The notes beneath the pieces are model-generated. The model saw only the letters and a list, made by a program, of their open reading frames with translations, was not told the origin of the DNA and did not search any database. A program made the translations under genes and the position numbers. From Nitrososphaerota archaeon (GTDB lineage Archaea; Thermoproteota; Nitrososphaeria; Nitrososphaerales; UBA57), in NCBI GenBank assembly GCA_024860875.1, contig JACPSZ010000009.1, positions 1 to 48,904 of the forward strand: DNA of 48,904 nucleotides. Reading direction: 5' to 3'. Below, one piece after another: positions 7,099 to 15,964 of the stretch. The stretch's first letter is position 1, and each line of letters begins with the position of its first letter.

Positions 7099-7932
7099 AT
7101 GCAAGTAACAGTTGATCAGGCAAAGATTGAAAAGCTGAAGTCGATGTGTAAGAAGATACGCATCGACATAATAAAAATGCTTGCCGAGGCTGGCTCAGGA
7201 CATCCCGGAGGTTCGCTCTCCTCGGTTGAAATCCTTGTAGGGCTGTTCTTCTACAAGATGCGTCACGATCCTAAAAATCCAAAATGGGAGGACAGAGATA
7301 GGTTTGTATTGTCGAAGGGACATGGCGTCCCAGCATTATATGCGACTCTTGCTGAAGCAGGATATTTCCCTCTTGAAGAATTAATGACGCTTCGAAAATA
7401 TGGTAGCAGGCTTCAGGGACACTCCGACAGCGTTACAGCTCCATTTATCGAGGTTTCCACAGGCTCGCTGGGCCAGGGACTTTCTCTTGCAAACGGCATG
7501 GGCTTGGCCGCAAGGTTGCAGGGCAAGAAATGGAGAACGTATGTTGTGCTTGGAGATGGAGAACTTGAAGAAGGTCAGGTATGGGAAGCATCTTCAACAG
7601 CATCCTACTACAAGATCGACAATGTCACTGCAATAGTTGACAGAAATTTTCTGCAGCAAAACGGCCCGACAGAGCAGCTAAAGTCGATGGAGCCAATTGC
7701 AGACAAGTTCAGAGCGTTTGGATTCCATGTAATTGAAATAAACGGACATGATGTAGCTCAAGTAGTTAGGGCACTTGACGAAGCTGAAACGATTAGAGGG
7801 AAACCTGCTATCATAATAGCCAAGACCGTCAAAGGAAAAGGAGTCAGCTTTATGGAGAATGTACCAGGGTTCCACGGCAAGGCTCCTACAAAGGAACAAG
7901 CTGTCCAGGCCCTAAAGGAGTTGGAAGCATGA
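7099..7932 (+). CDS. Transketolase, N-terminal (TPP-pyrophosphate-binding) subunit
   Basis: One half of the two-subunit transketolase usual in archaea; it moves two-carbon ketol units between sugar phosphates in the non-oxidative pentose phosphate pathway. Of 277 residues, GSGHPGG (32-38) is the substrate-site loop. SKGHGVPALYA and STGSLGQGLS are typical transketolase blocks. GDGELEEGQ (152-160) through VDRN (Asn183) is the TPP/Mg motif. The ATG start is preceded by a purine stretch GGAGCAGGGAAGC. The stop overlaps the next start by four bases (ATGA), so the subunits are translationally coupled. Confidence 0.93.
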   Translation: MQVTVDQAKIEKLKSMCKKIRIDIIKMLAEAGSGHPGGSLSSVEILVGLFFYKMRHDPKNPKWEDRDRFVLSKGHGVPALYATLAEAGYFPLEELMTLRKYGSRLQGHSDSVTAPFIEVSTGSLGQGLSLANGMGLAARLQGKKWRTYVVLGDGELEEGQVWEASSTASYYKIDNVTAIVDRNFLQQNGPTEQLKSMEPIADKFRAFGFHVIEINGHDVAQVVRALDEAETIRGKPAIIIAKTVKGKGVSFMENVPGFHGKAPTKEQAVQALKELEA

Positions 7933-8894
7933 TAGATCTTAGCAAACTTTCAAGCCTTCCAATCAAGGCTTTAAGAGACGGATATGGCGAAACGCTAGTT
8001 AAACTAGGAAAAGAGGATCCAAAGATAGTCTGCCTTGACGGAGACCTTATGGATTCTACGAGGATGCAAAAGTTCGCGAAGGAATTCCCGCAGAAGTTCT
8101 TCGAAATCGGCATTGCAGAGCAGGACATGATAGGCACGGCAACAGGAATGGCATTTGCAGGCATGACACCATTTGCGAGCACTTTTGCAGCTTTTGTTAC
8201 CAGATGCTTCGACCAGTTAAGATACACACTTGCGTATCCAAAGGCGAACGTAAAGTTCGTAGTTACACATGCGGGATTAGGAGTTGGAGAAGACGGAGCA
8301 TCTGCACACGCGATAAATGACATAGCGTTGATGAGGAGCATTCAGAACTTTACCGTCATCGTACCAGCGGATTACACATCAACGAGGATGTATATAGACT
8401 GGGCTGCAAAGTATCATGGTCCGGTTTTCATTCGGCTGACTAGGCAGGATCTTCCAGTGCTATATGAAAAGGAATCAGATTACATTTCAGGTAAAGCAAA
8501 CGTACTAACTGATGGAAGCGATTTAGCCATAATTGCATGCGGTGCAGAAGTTTATGAAGCGTTAGCTGCAGCTGCGGAGCTGAAGAAGAGAGGCGTAAGG
8601 GCCAAGGTCGTTGACAACGCTATGGTAAAGCCCCTTGACCATGAAACGATTCTGAAGGTTGCAAAGGAAACTGGCCATGTTCTTACGTGTGAAGACCACT
8701 CGATAATAGGAGGACTTGGAGGTGCGATATCGGAATTCCTGTCCGAGAACTATCCGGTTCCAGTGCATAGAATCGGCTTGAGGGACATCTTCGCAATTTC
8801 AGGAACTCCAAGAGAGCTATTCGAACATTACGGATTATCATACAATCACATAGTCGATGCTGCAGTCGCTATGAAGAACGGCCGCAAAAAGTAA
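7929..8894 (+). CDS. Transketolase, C-terminal (pyrimidine-binding) subunit
   Basis: The second transketolase half, 321 residues, with a start overlapping the N-terminal subunit. FEIGIAEQDM (59-67) contains the Glu that activates the TPP pyrimidine. THAGLGVGEDGASAHAINDI and FIRLTRQDLPVL follow as in transketolase and DXS-like pyrimidine domains. The C-terminal domain (AIIACGAEVYEALAAA, VKVVDNAMVKPLD-like, CEDHSIIGGLGGAISE) is the transketolase_C fold. The subunits together form one active enzyme with two sites per tetramer. Transaldolase, the pathway partner, lies 2 kb downstream on the same strand. Confidence 0.93.
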   Translation: MIDLSKLSSLPIKALRDGYGETLVKLGKEDPKIVCLDGDLMDSTRMQKFAKEFPQKFFEIGIAEQDMIGTATGMAFAGMTPFASTFAAFVTRCFDQLRYTLAYPKANVKFVVTHAGLGVGEDGASAHAINDIALMRSIQNFTVIVPADYTSTRMYIDWAAKYHGPVFIRLTRQDLPVLYEKESDYISGKANVLTDGSDLAIIACGAEVYEALAAAAELKKRGVRAKVVDNAMVKPLDHETILKVAKETGHVLTCEDHSIIGGLGGAISEFLSENYPVPVHRIGLRDIFAISGTPRELFEHYGLSYNHIVDAAVAMKNGRKK

Positions 8895-9423
8895 TTCGGT
8901 AAAGGCGATTCAATGTTCGTTGAGGGCTTAAACTTAACTAACCCTATAACGACATAGACTTAATTGGGCCAGGTTGACTTCCCCAGCCTACCCTCCCCCT
9001 TTTTGTAACTAATAGCGGGCCCGGTGGAGCTTAGCCCAGAAAGAGGGTCAGGTACCCTATTTGGAGGAGGGCAAGGCCCCCTTTCCCTTATTTTTGGGGT
9101 AGGGTTACTGGTGACTCGCTGTTTTTAGCTGTTGTCTAAGCATAATCTAGAGGGAGGGGCGATCAGACCCTATCTACTTTTCATCCCTTTATGCAAGCTT
9201 GTTTGACCAATTACCAGTGCGGGCCATGTAGGTTGCGGTGCTAAATCATGCTAATTTCTAGCGAGTGTACAACCTTGGTGTATGAATCTCCGAATAGAGA
9301 ATCATTTCGCGGATTATGTGCCATCTGGGATTCGATTGTATGATAATATAATAAAATATATCTACCCGGGCTAATACCGCTTAAGTTTTAAGCACATGAA
9401 CACACTATGAGTCAAGGAAGTTA
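8895..9423. other. 529-base gap with orphan promoter, GC-rich stretch and repeat motif
   Basis: No protein frame is credible. A 14-base promoter-like block GGGCTTAAACTTAA (8924-8937) is identical to the one in front of transaldolase (10812-10825), but no gene follows in register. About 45 bases later begins an unusually GC-rich segment (8965-9110) with several complementary G and C runs, ending near a T-run at 9121-9126. This could be a non-coding RNA. The motif GGTTGACTTCCCCAGCCTAC (8972-8991) resembles those at 981-1007 and 25131-25150. The last ~100 bases are AT-rich (TAATATAATAAAATATATC) and probably carry the promoter of the gene at 9424. Confidence 0.4.
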
Positions 9424-10656
9424 ATGGTCGACCTAGTTCAGATAGTAGTGCTAATAACTCTGATCGGGCTTTCGGCGTTCTTTTCATCGAGTGAAACGGC
9501 TGTCATTTCAATGACAGAGGTGAAGGTAAGAACACTCCTTGAGAATGGAAAGAAGGGAGCTAAAGTGCTTTATAGACTCAAGCAGAATCCTAAACGATTC
9601 CTAATAACCATACTTATCGGGAATAACTTGGTTAATATTGGAGCCGCTGCATTGGGCACGTTGATAGCAACTGAAGCCTTTGGCTCGGCCGGACTTGGGA
9701 TAGCAACAGGAGTGCTTACCCTTGCTATTCTTGTGTTTGGAGAGATCACCCCCAAGTCTTACGCAACGGTTCATAATGAAAAGATCTCCCTTTTGGTCGC
9801 TAAGCCGATAGAACTTCTCAGTTACATACTTGTTCCTCTTGTAATCCCTTTTGAGAAACTTACATCCTCCTTCAAGTCGAGCACAGGGTACACACCATTA
9901 GTGACCGAAGAGGAGCTCAAAACAATGATCGAAGTAAGCGCTGAACAGCAGGTCATAGAAAAGCATGAAATGGAGTTCATTAAAGGTGCGTTAAAGTCCG
10001 GTGACATAACTGCCAGAGAGGTTATGACACCTAGAGTGAGGATGTTCGTCATCGATTCAAAGATCTCTATAAAAGACGCAATGAATGAATTAATCAAGAG
10101 CAAATACTCTAGAGCGCCGATAATCGACGGCTCCAAAGATAAAGTGGTCGGCATAGCATATCTTAAGGATTTGTTGACAACTTATCGAAGCCGTAAAGGG
10201 AAGCTAAACATAATGGAAGTCGCTAGGACGCCACTCTTCGTCTCTCGAACAGAGGCTGTCGGAAACCTACTTAGAGAGTTACAATCCAAAAGGGCACATA
10301 TGGCCATAGTTGTTGATGAATTTGGAGGAGTTGAAGGCTTACTTACATTAGAGGATTTGGTTGAGGAAATCGTGGGAGAAATAGTGGACGAGGTCGAAGT
10401 ATCTCCCAAACTGATAAGGAGAATTGATAGAGACACCATACTGGTTCATGGAGATACTGAGATTGAGGACATTGAGAGTTTCCTTAACGTAGATCTTCCC
10501 AAGGTTGCAGGAAGCTCCACCATAAATGGTCTACTCCATCACGTGCTGAAGGATCTCCCAAAGATAGGCGAAGAAGCTGAAGTGAATAATGTCTTGCTCT
10601 TTGTTGAGGAGGTAAAAGACAATAATGCACTGAAAGTGCGAGTCAGGAAGAAATAA
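9424..10656 (+). CDS. CNNM/CorC (HlyC) family membrane protein with CBS pair
   Basis: A 410-residue transporter of the CNNM/CorC family, whose studied members export Mg2+ (often Na+-coupled). The N-terminal DUF21 domain spans roughly residues 1-165, with SSSETAVISMTEVK, IGNNLVNIGAAALG and FGEITPKSYA as the signature ion-site motifs and three to four membrane helices. A tandem CBS pair follows, from TAREVMTPRVRMFVID to RAPIIDGSKDKVVGIA and on to HMAIVVDEFGGVEGLLTLED. It ends with a CorC_HlyC C-terminal domain (VHGDTEIEDIESFLN). The start is ATG. It sits between the transketolase and transaldolase genes but is separately promoted. Substrate specificity is inferred from the family. Confidence 0.9.
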   Translation: MVDLVQIVVLITLIGLSAFFSSSETAVISMTEVKVRTLLENGKKGAKVLYRLKQNPKRFLITILIGNNLVNIGAAALGTLIATEAFGSAGLGIATGVLTLAILVFGEITPKSYATVHNEKISLLVAKPIELLSYILVPLVIPFEKLTSSFKSSTGYTPLVTEEELKTMIEVSAEQQVIEKHEMEFIKGALKSGDITAREVMTPRVRMFVIDSKISIKDAMNELIKSKYSRAPIIDGSKDKVVGIAYLKDLLTTYRSRKGKLNIMEVARTPLFVSRTEAVGNLLRELQSKRAHMAIVVDEFGGVEGLLTLEDLVEEIVGEIVDEVEVSPKLIRRIDRDTILVHGDTEIEDIESFLNVDLPKVAGSSTINGLLHHVLKDLPKIGEEAEVNNVLLFVEEVKDNNALKVRVRKK

Positions 10657-10811
10657 GGATTTAAAATCATGGATAAACAGTGCACTCTCAAAGGACTGCA
10701 TGTCTTACATCAGAAAGATATGGGCAGTTCCTAGAGCTTACCCGAGGAATCGGCGTCCTTCCTAGCGGCAAAGTGGTTGTGGGAAAGTAGTACCTGACCC
10801 AGTTTGTGAGC

Positions 10812-10830
10812 GGGCTTAAACTTAAATAAG
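10812..10830 (+). promoter_or_regulatory. Promoter of the transaldolase gene
   Basis: GGGCTTAAACTTAAATAAG holds a TATA box (CTTAAATAAG, 10821-10830). Transcription should start about 25 bases downstream, near 10850, giving a short leader with a GGTG purine motif (10860-10863) before the ATG at 10871. The first 14 bases recur exactly at 8924-8937. The ~150 bases between the CorC gene and this promoter show no gene. Confidence 0.55.
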
Positions 10831-10870
10831 ATTCAGCACAATAAAGGGTTAATCGAAAAGGTGTGAATAG

Positions 10871-11548
10871 ATGAAAATATTCCTAGATACCGCAAACATA
10901 GCCCAGATTAAGGAAGCAAACGACATGGGTCTTCTGGACGGAGTAACTACAAACCCGACTCTAGTCTCTCAAGAGAAAGAGGATCCAGAGATACTCTACT
11001 CGACAATCTGCAAGATGGTAAAAGGTTCGGTAAGCGTCGAAACGACATCCAACAATACTGAAGAGATTATCAGACAAGGACATGAGATAAGAAAATATGG
11101 AAGGAATGCAACTGTCAAGGTTGCTTGCACAAGAGAGGGTCTGAAGGCAGTAAAGATGCTTGAAGATTCAGGAATTCCCTGCAATGTTACCCTCGTATTC
11201 TCGCCTACTCAAGCATTTCTTGCTGCAAAAGCCGGTGCAACGATAATCAGTCCCTTCATCGGAAGACTCGATGACATCAGCTATAATGGAATGGATCTCA
11301 TTAGGACGATCGTGAGTATGCTGAAGCCCTATGACTATCTCAAGAAGACACAGGTACTCGTCGCGAGTATTAGACACCCTGTACATGTTGTAGAAGCTGC
11401 ACAGGCAGGGGCCCAGATTTCCACGATGCCTCCGAAGGTCTTCGACATGCTCTTCAAGCATCCATTGACCGACATCGGTCTTGAAAGGTTCCTGAAGGAC
11501 TGGGAATCTGTAAAGGCAAGGATGGCCCAGAAAGTCATTTCTCCGTAG
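10871..11548 (+). CDS. tal: Transaldolase (short TalC/Fsa-type)
   Basis: Transfers a dihydroxyacetone unit between sugar phosphates through a Schiff base. At 225 residues it belongs to the short (fructose-6-phosphate aldolase-like) subfamily. MKIFLDTANI opens the first TIM-barrel strand, and DGVTTNPTLVS (23-33) is the substrate-phosphate motif. Lys83 in TVKVACTREGLKA is the Schiff-base lysine. CNVTLVFSPTQAFLAAKAGA and SPFIGRLDD follow as expected. True transaldolase is more likely than F6P aldolase because transketolase is encoded nearby. It lies 19 bases before the SDR gene, probably in one transcript. Confidence 0.92.
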   Translation: MKIFLDTANIAQIKEANDMGLLDGVTTNPTLVSQEKEDPEILYSTICKMVKGSVSVETTSNNTEEIIRQGHEIRKYGRNATVKVACTREGLKAVKMLEDSGIPCNVTLVFSPTQAFLAAKAGATIISPFIGRLDDISYNGMDLIRTIVSMLKPYDYLKKTQVLVASIRHPVHVVEAAQAGAQISTMPPKVFDMLFKHPLTDIGLERFLKDWESVKARMAQKVISP

Positions 11549-11567
11549 ATCATCTGTAAGAATTCAT

Positions 11568-12518
11568 ATGGGCGCCCTAGTGACGGGTACTGGAGGCTTA
11601 GGTTCCTATATAGCCCGTCATTTTATTTCACAGGGCATTCCCTGCTCTCTTTATGGCACGGCACGTCAGATAGACGCTATCAAGCAAATTGTCGATGTTA
11701 GCAAGGTCATGATATTCAAAGGTGACATTCTCGACGCAAATTCTCTGAGCAATGCAGTAAGGGAAAGTGGTGCAGACAGAATAATACATACTGCAGGGCC
11801 GAGGGCTACTCAAACACGGAAGGATCCTAAATATTGCGTAAGAGTTCACATAGAGGGTACCCTAAACGTATTGGAGGTAGCAAGAAAAGCAAATCTCGAC
11901 AGAGTCGTGTTCAGTAGTTCAGGTTCGGTGTATCTGGCAACAAAAAAAGGCCAGCAGGCCAAAGCCTCAACGATAAAGGAAGACGACGTTCTGGTCCCTA
12001 TGGATCATGAAGACGTTTACGCTACTGCCAAGGTCAACTGCGAATATCTTGGGTTTAATTACGCAAAGACATATGGCTTCGGTTTCATGCCTCTTAGAAT
12101 AGCCCATGTTTACGGCTACTGGCCCGGAGACATGGGAAGAGGAATAGTAGTAAGCCAGATCGTAAGGGCATGTATAATGCAAGAGGGTCTAGAGGTAGAT
12201 GAGCAACTGGCAGAATGGGCTCACTATAACGATCTTGCAGAGGAGCATTTTGTTGCAGCTTATTCACAGAAAATCAAGCTTGGTGCTTTTAATGCAGGCT
12301 CTGGAAAGATACATTCACTGAACGATGTCCTAACAGTGCTGAAAAGATACTTTAAGACTGTGAAGATAAAGGTCAACAGCGAGGCCAAAACCTCCCGCAG
12401 TACACCCTCAGACATGTCAAAGGCTAAAGAAATGCTTGGCTTTACGCCAAAATATGATCTAGATAGAGCGGTAAGAGAGTTAATAGAAATCTGGAAGAAG
12501 AATCTGGGAAAGATTTAG
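11568..12518 (+). CDS. NAD-dependent epimerase/dehydratase (extended SDR)
   Basis: A 316-residue nucleotide-sugar-type short-chain dehydrogenase. GTGGLGSYIARHF (7-19) is the Rossmann Gly motif, GDILDAN follows strand 3, and HTAGPRATQT is the HxAA-like motif. The catalytic pieces are SSSGSVY (Ser/Thr) and YATAKVNCE (Tyr-x-x-x-Lys). The C-terminal half (PLRIAHVYGYWPGDMGRG) is the substrate domain. The substrate is unknown; sugar-nucleotide epimerases and reductases are the nearest idea. It lies directly behind transaldolase with a 19-base gap. The opening MGALVTGTGG lacks the usual second Lys/Arg, but the start is a clean ATG. Confidence 0.82.
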   Translation: MGALVTGTGGLGSYIARHFISQGIPCSLYGTARQIDAIKQIVDVSKVMIFKGDILDANSLSNAVRESGADRIIHTAGPRATQTRKDPKYCVRVHIEGTLNVLEVARKANLDRVVFSSSGSVYLATKKGQQAKASTIKEDDVLVPMDHEDVYATAKVNCEYLGFNYAKTYGFGFMPLRIAHVYGYWPGDMGRGIVVSQIVRACIMQEGLEVDEQLAEWAHYNDLAEEHFVAAYSQKIKLGAFNAGSGKIHSLNDVLTVLKRYFKTVKIKVNSEAKTSRSTPSDMSKAKEMLGFTPKYDLDRAVRELIEIWKKNLGKI

Positions 12519-12672
12519 CCATAAATTGCAAATAGAGGCAGTTTCAATATGTCTCTGATATCGATATAACCTGTTCGGACAAAATACCAACAGATTCCAG
12601 TTTTACGCAGGAACGGGTGTTCCAAAGTATCCCTTAATATGACTCCCAGCATATTAGGCGCTAACTGATAGC

Positions 12673-14190
12673 ATGACAGACAAAAACCGCAGGCTATTTC
12701 TAAAAAATGCTGGTGCTGCAGGCGCCATGGTAGCGATGGACCTTGCGATACCGAAGGTATTAGCAGACTATGACGAGTTTGTAGCACCTCCTAACCTCTT
12801 CCAGAATACTGGCCCTGCTATTGACTACGAGGAATACATGAAACAGCTATCTCCGCAAACGGTTCCCTTTGCACCTATTTCTAGGCCGTTAACAGAGAGG
12901 GAGAAGATTGCACACCTTTTGAGGAGGGCAGGTTTCGGTGCTACAGAAACTGAGCTTGATGCCTATGAGAAAAAGGGTCTGGACAAAACAATAACAGAAT
13001 TATTGAATTATCCTGCCGCAGAACCAGAACTTGAGGATGCTATCTCGAAACTTAATCTGAAGATGAGTAGCTTAGCGGATATACAGACATGGTGGGTAAT
13101 AAGGATGGTTTTAACCGAGAGACCTCTTCTCGAAAGAATGGTTCTTTTTTGGCACGGCCATTTTGCTACATCAATCAGAAAGGTCAACAACGTTTCTTAC
13201 ATGCTTCAGCAGAACCAGTTCTTCCGTGTGAACGCTCTGGGCGACTTCAGAGATATTCTGGTCGGAATTTCAAAAGATCCTGCGATGCTTGTATGGCTCG
13301 ACAGCAACTCCAACCGAAGGGGTGCTCCAAATGAGAACTATGGCAGAGAGCTTCTGGAACTATTCAGTATGGGAATAGGGAATTACACGGAGACAGATGT
13401 CAAAGAAACGGCTAGAGCATTCACCGGATGGCACATAAATAGGCAGACAGGAACATTTGTCTTCAATTCCCGCTTGCATGATTACGACTCAAAGACCTTC
13501 TTAGGCAAAACTGGTAACTTTGATGGGACGGACATGATTGACATAGATGTGCAGCAACCAGCAACTGCAAGATTCATTTCGAAGAAGCTCTTTTCATTCT
13601 TTGCCTATCAAGACCCTGAACCAGAAGTCATCGACAGACTCGCTGATGTTTATTTCAAGAATAATAGGAGTATTAAGGCTATTGTTGAAGCCATATTCCG
13701 TTCAGAAGAATTTTATTCTCCAAAAGATGTATTCACCATGGTTCGCAGCCCCGTCGATTTGGTAGTTTCTGCTAGGAGGCTTGTTGGAGGGCAGATCAAT
13801 CTTGGAAGCATGCTGGCAGCTATGAGGAGAGCTGGGCAGCAGCTCTTTGCTCCTCCAGATGTGTCTGGCTGGGAGACTGGTATGGAATGGATTTCGACAT
13901 CAAGGCTTCTGGAGAGGTTCAACTATGGAGCAACTATTGCAGGGACTGTTGGTAATGGGAGTGACATAATTTCGCAGGTAAAGACAAGGAAGTATGCAGG
14001 CCCTGTTTCTTTGGTCGAATTCCTAAACACTAGAATTTTGCAGAGGTATCCTGAAGAAGGAAGGAGGCAGTTGCTAGAACGGCTGGCATTAGAATCTCTT
14101 GGACTTGATCCAAGTACTGCTACGATAGAGAAAGCTACTAGGACGCTCATTGCAGTAATTATGGCAACGCCGGAATTTCAGTTAGAGTGA
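12673..14190 (+). CDS. Tat-exported DUF1800 family protein
   Basis: A 505-residue DUF1800 protein whose activity is unknown. The N-terminus MTDKNRRLFLKNAGAAGAMV is a twin-arginine signal (Arg6-Arg7, FLK), so it is exported folded, possibly with a cofactor. LLRRAGFGATETELDAYEKK begins the DUF1800 domain. RMVLFWHGHFATSIRKV, GRELLELFSMGIGNYTETDV, ARAFTGWHIN and PPDVSGWETGMEWIST are its conserved blocks. The stop codon is followed within five bases by the DUF1501 gene, the standard partner of this family. Pairs of this kind are common in bacteria such as planctomycetes and proteobacteria and look unusual in an archaeon. The start is ATG, with a probable TATA element in CCCTTAATATGAC near 12630. 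Confidence 0.88.
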   Translation: MTDKNRRLFLKNAGAAGAMVAMDLAIPKVLADYDEFVAPPNLFQNTGPAIDYEEYMKQLSPQTVPFAPISRPLTEREKIAHLLRRAGFGATETELDAYEKKGLDKTITELLNYPAAEPELEDAISKLNLKMSSLADIQTWWVIRMVLTERPLLERMVLFWHGHFATSIRKVNNVSYMLQQNQFFRVNALGDFRDILVGISKDPAMLVWLDSNSNRRGAPNENYGRELLELFSMGIGNYTETDVKETARAFTGWHINRQTGTFVFNSRLHDYDSKTFLGKTGNFDGTDMIDIDVQQPATARFISKKLFSFFAYQDPEPEVIDRLADVYFKNNRSIKAIVEAIFRSEEFYSPKDVFTMVRSPVDLVVSARRLVGGQINLGSMLAAMRRAGQQLFAPPDVSGWETGMEWISTSRLLERFNYGATIAGTVGNGSDIISQVKTRKYAGPVSLVEFLNTRILQRYPEEGRRQLLERLALESLGLDPSTATIEKATRTLIAVIMATPEFQLE

Positions 14191-14195
14191 TCATT

Positions 14196-15425
14196 ATGAA
14201 GATTGAAAGAAGAGAGTTTCTGAAGATGGGCGCCGTTGGTGTGCTGGGTGCCGGAACCATGATGCTTCTACCAAGAACTTATGCACAGCAGGCTGATATC
14301 GACCCAAGCAAAGCAAAGAACAAGCTTGTTGTTGTACAATTGAGCGGCGGCAACGATGGTTTGAATACTGTTGTGCCTTACGGAGACCCTGCGTACTACA
14401 CCAAGAGGCCTACACTTGCGGTCAAACCTGAAAACGTGCTGAAAATCGATGACAGAGTTGGGTTTGCACCACAGTTCGCAGAGATGAAACAAGTATATGA
14501 TCAGGGGAGGCTTGCTGTATTACAGGCTGCAGGTTACCCCACCTCTAACAGGTCCCACTTCTTTTCGATGGATGTATGGCATACTGCTGACCTTACAGCT
14601 CAGGATAGGTTTGGCTGGCTAGGTAAATTTATTGATGGATTACAAACTCCTGAGAAAGACCCTCTTGTAGGCCTGTCTGTAGGGATAATGCCCAAGGCTA
14701 TGAAAGCAAGCACGCTCTCCGTTCCTGCACTTGAATCGTTGGACAGATATCAGTGGACTCCTTATGGAAATGACCCAATAGAAACTTCTAGGCAGATCAG
14801 AGCATTCTCAGACATGTACTCGGAAACAAAAGACAGCACTACACTAATGGACATTCTGCAGAATATTGGTAAAGACGCACTTGTCAGCTCAACTGACTTG
14901 AAGAACGCCTCACGATCGTACTTGCCTTCTGTAAATTATCCCCTGAATAGCATATTATCTATCAATCTGAAACTTATTGCACAACTGATAGGCAGCGGAC
15001 TAGGGACAAGGATTTACTATCTTAACATAGGAGGTTTCGACACACATGCTAGCCAAGTGCAGCAGCACCAGAACCTTCTAACTACGATATCGCAGTCGCT
15101 TGGCGCGGTCCACCAAGATCTAAAGGATCAAGGTAATGGAGACAAAGTTATGATAATGCTGTTTTCGGAATTCGGCAGAAGGGCTGCACAGAATGGCAGC
15201 AATGGAACTGATCATGGCAAGGGAGGTCCGATGTTCGTTTTAGGTGGAGGGGTAAAGGGAGGTCTTTATGGTCCAGAGCCTAATTTGAACGATCTTAACG
15301 ATGGAGACGTAAACCCTGCAATAGACTTTAGGCACGTATATGCAACTATGTTGGAAAAATGGATGGGTGCAGATTCCAAGAAGGTTATGGGGCAAAGGTT
15401 CCCGCTGCTAGACTTTGTGAAATAA
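14196..15425 (+). CDS. Tat-exported DUF1501 family protein
   Basis: About 409 residues from the ATG at 14196; a GTG nine bases earlier would overlap the upstream stop and is less likely because the Tat motif follows the ATG directly (MKIERREFLKMGAVGVLGAG, Arg5-Arg6). After cleavage near PRTYAQQ the mature protein opens NKLVVVQLSGGNDGLNTVVP, the DUF1501 signature and a possible metal/nucleophile region like the alkaline-phosphatase/sulfatase superfamily. Later blocks are SNRSHFFSMDVWHTAD, LNIGGFDTHASQVQQHQNLL, LFSEFGRRAAQNGSNGTDHG and PMFVLGGGVKGG. DHG and DTH His/Asp residues could bind a metal; that is inference. Works with the DUF1800 protein, since the genes are coupled. No substrate is known. 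Confidence 0.88.
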   Translation: MKIERREFLKMGAVGVLGAGTMMLLPRTYAQQADIDPSKAKNKLVVVQLSGGNDGLNTVVPYGDPAYYTKRPTLAVKPENVLKIDDRVGFAPQFAEMKQVYDQGRLAVLQAAGYPTSNRSHFFSMDVWHTADLTAQDRFGWLGKFIDGLQTPEKDPLVGLSVGIMPKAMKASTLSVPALESLDRYQWTPYGNDPIETSRQIRAFSDMYSETKDSTTLMDILQNIGKDALVSSTDLKNASRSYLPSVNYPLNSILSINLKLIAQLIGSGLGTRIYYLNIGGFDTHASQVQQHQNLLTTISQSLGAVHQDLKDQGNGDKVMIMLFSEFGRRAAQNGSNGTDHGKGGPMFVLGGGVKGGLYGPEPNLNDLNDGDVNPAIDFRHVYATMLEKWMGADSKKVMGQRFPLLDFVK

Positions 15426-15480
15426 TCTAAAATTGTAAATCACAAACACAAACCATAGACTCATCTAATCTGATTGTGTA

Positions 15481-15513
15481 TAGTGGACGGAGGGGATTCG
15501 AACCCCTGACCTT
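15481..15513 (-). repeat. Duplicate of the tRNA-Ala(TGC) 3' end (attachment-site-like)
   Basis: Thirty-three bases match 16293-16326, the 3' third of tRNA-Ala(TGC) plus three bases downstream of it. The only difference is one missing C in the acceptor strand. The rest of the tRNA (anticodon arm, D-arm) is absent. The orientation is the same as the intact tRNA, so the two are direct repeats about 780 bases apart. They bracket exactly the VapBC genes. This is the pattern left when a small element integrates at a tRNA 3' end. Confidence 0.8.
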
Positions 15514-15535
15514 GGACACAAATTGAATAGATAAA

Positions 15536-15964
15536 TCATAACTCGCTCTCAGTTATAGTTTCAATAGATCCAGAAATCTTGGTTAAGAGCTCTTTATCGA
15601 AGGTCAGTAGTGGTAAAGGTTTTTCATTAGCTACCTGAGCTATAATCGCATCCATACCCTTAATTGAATGCTTTATCGCCAGCTCTTGAGCTTCCTGCAT
15701 CCTTTTTCTATTTAATTCAACTATTTCTAACAAACCTAGCTGTACCCATTTTTGCATTTGAATTCTTGTCGCTCTGGCGCTTTGCATATCATTTGTTCTA
15801 CGCAATACTGCTCCACAAACTTCGATAGGAACTATGACGCTTGTGCAGGCAATTCTCTGACGTGTTAGAATCTTGTCTATGGCTGACGTGCCATTTTCAA
15901 AAAACTTGTCAGAAGGAATCAGCGAGGCTACTAGCACTGATGAGTCTATAACAAAATCAGACAT
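15536..15964 (-). CDS. VapC-type PIN-domain toxin
   Basis: A 142-residue PIN-domain ribonuclease, the toxin of a type II toxin-antitoxin pair. The acidic active-site residues are visible: Asp in FVIDSSVL (near residue 7), Glu in VPIEVCGA, Asp in KGMDAIIAQVA and Asp in LLTFDKELL. The start is ATG and overlaps the antitoxin gene by eight bases, which couples their translation. Targets of VapC enzymes are usually tRNA or rRNA sites; here the target is unknown. The gene ends 22 bases before the duplicated tRNA-Ala 3' end. Codon use looks ordinary for the window. Confidence 0.88.
   Translation of the reverse strand: MSDFVIDSSVLVASLIPSDKFFENGTSAIDKILTRQRIACTSVIVPIEVCGAVLRRTNDMQSARATRIQMQKWVQLGLLEIVELNRKRMQEAQELAIKHSIKGMDAIIAQVANEKPLPLLTFDKELLTKISGSIETITESEL

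Noticed and set aside
8965-9110. SRP RNA, because GGTCAGGT ... GGAGG...GCAAGG recalls the helix 8 region
   Set aside because: The GNRA tetraloop and the symmetric loop bases are not in place, and the segment is too short for archaeal 7S RNA.
14187-14195. GTG start for the DUF1501 protein overlapping the upstream stop
   Set aside because: The ATG nine bases later directly precedes the Tat motif and leaves a clean five-base gap.
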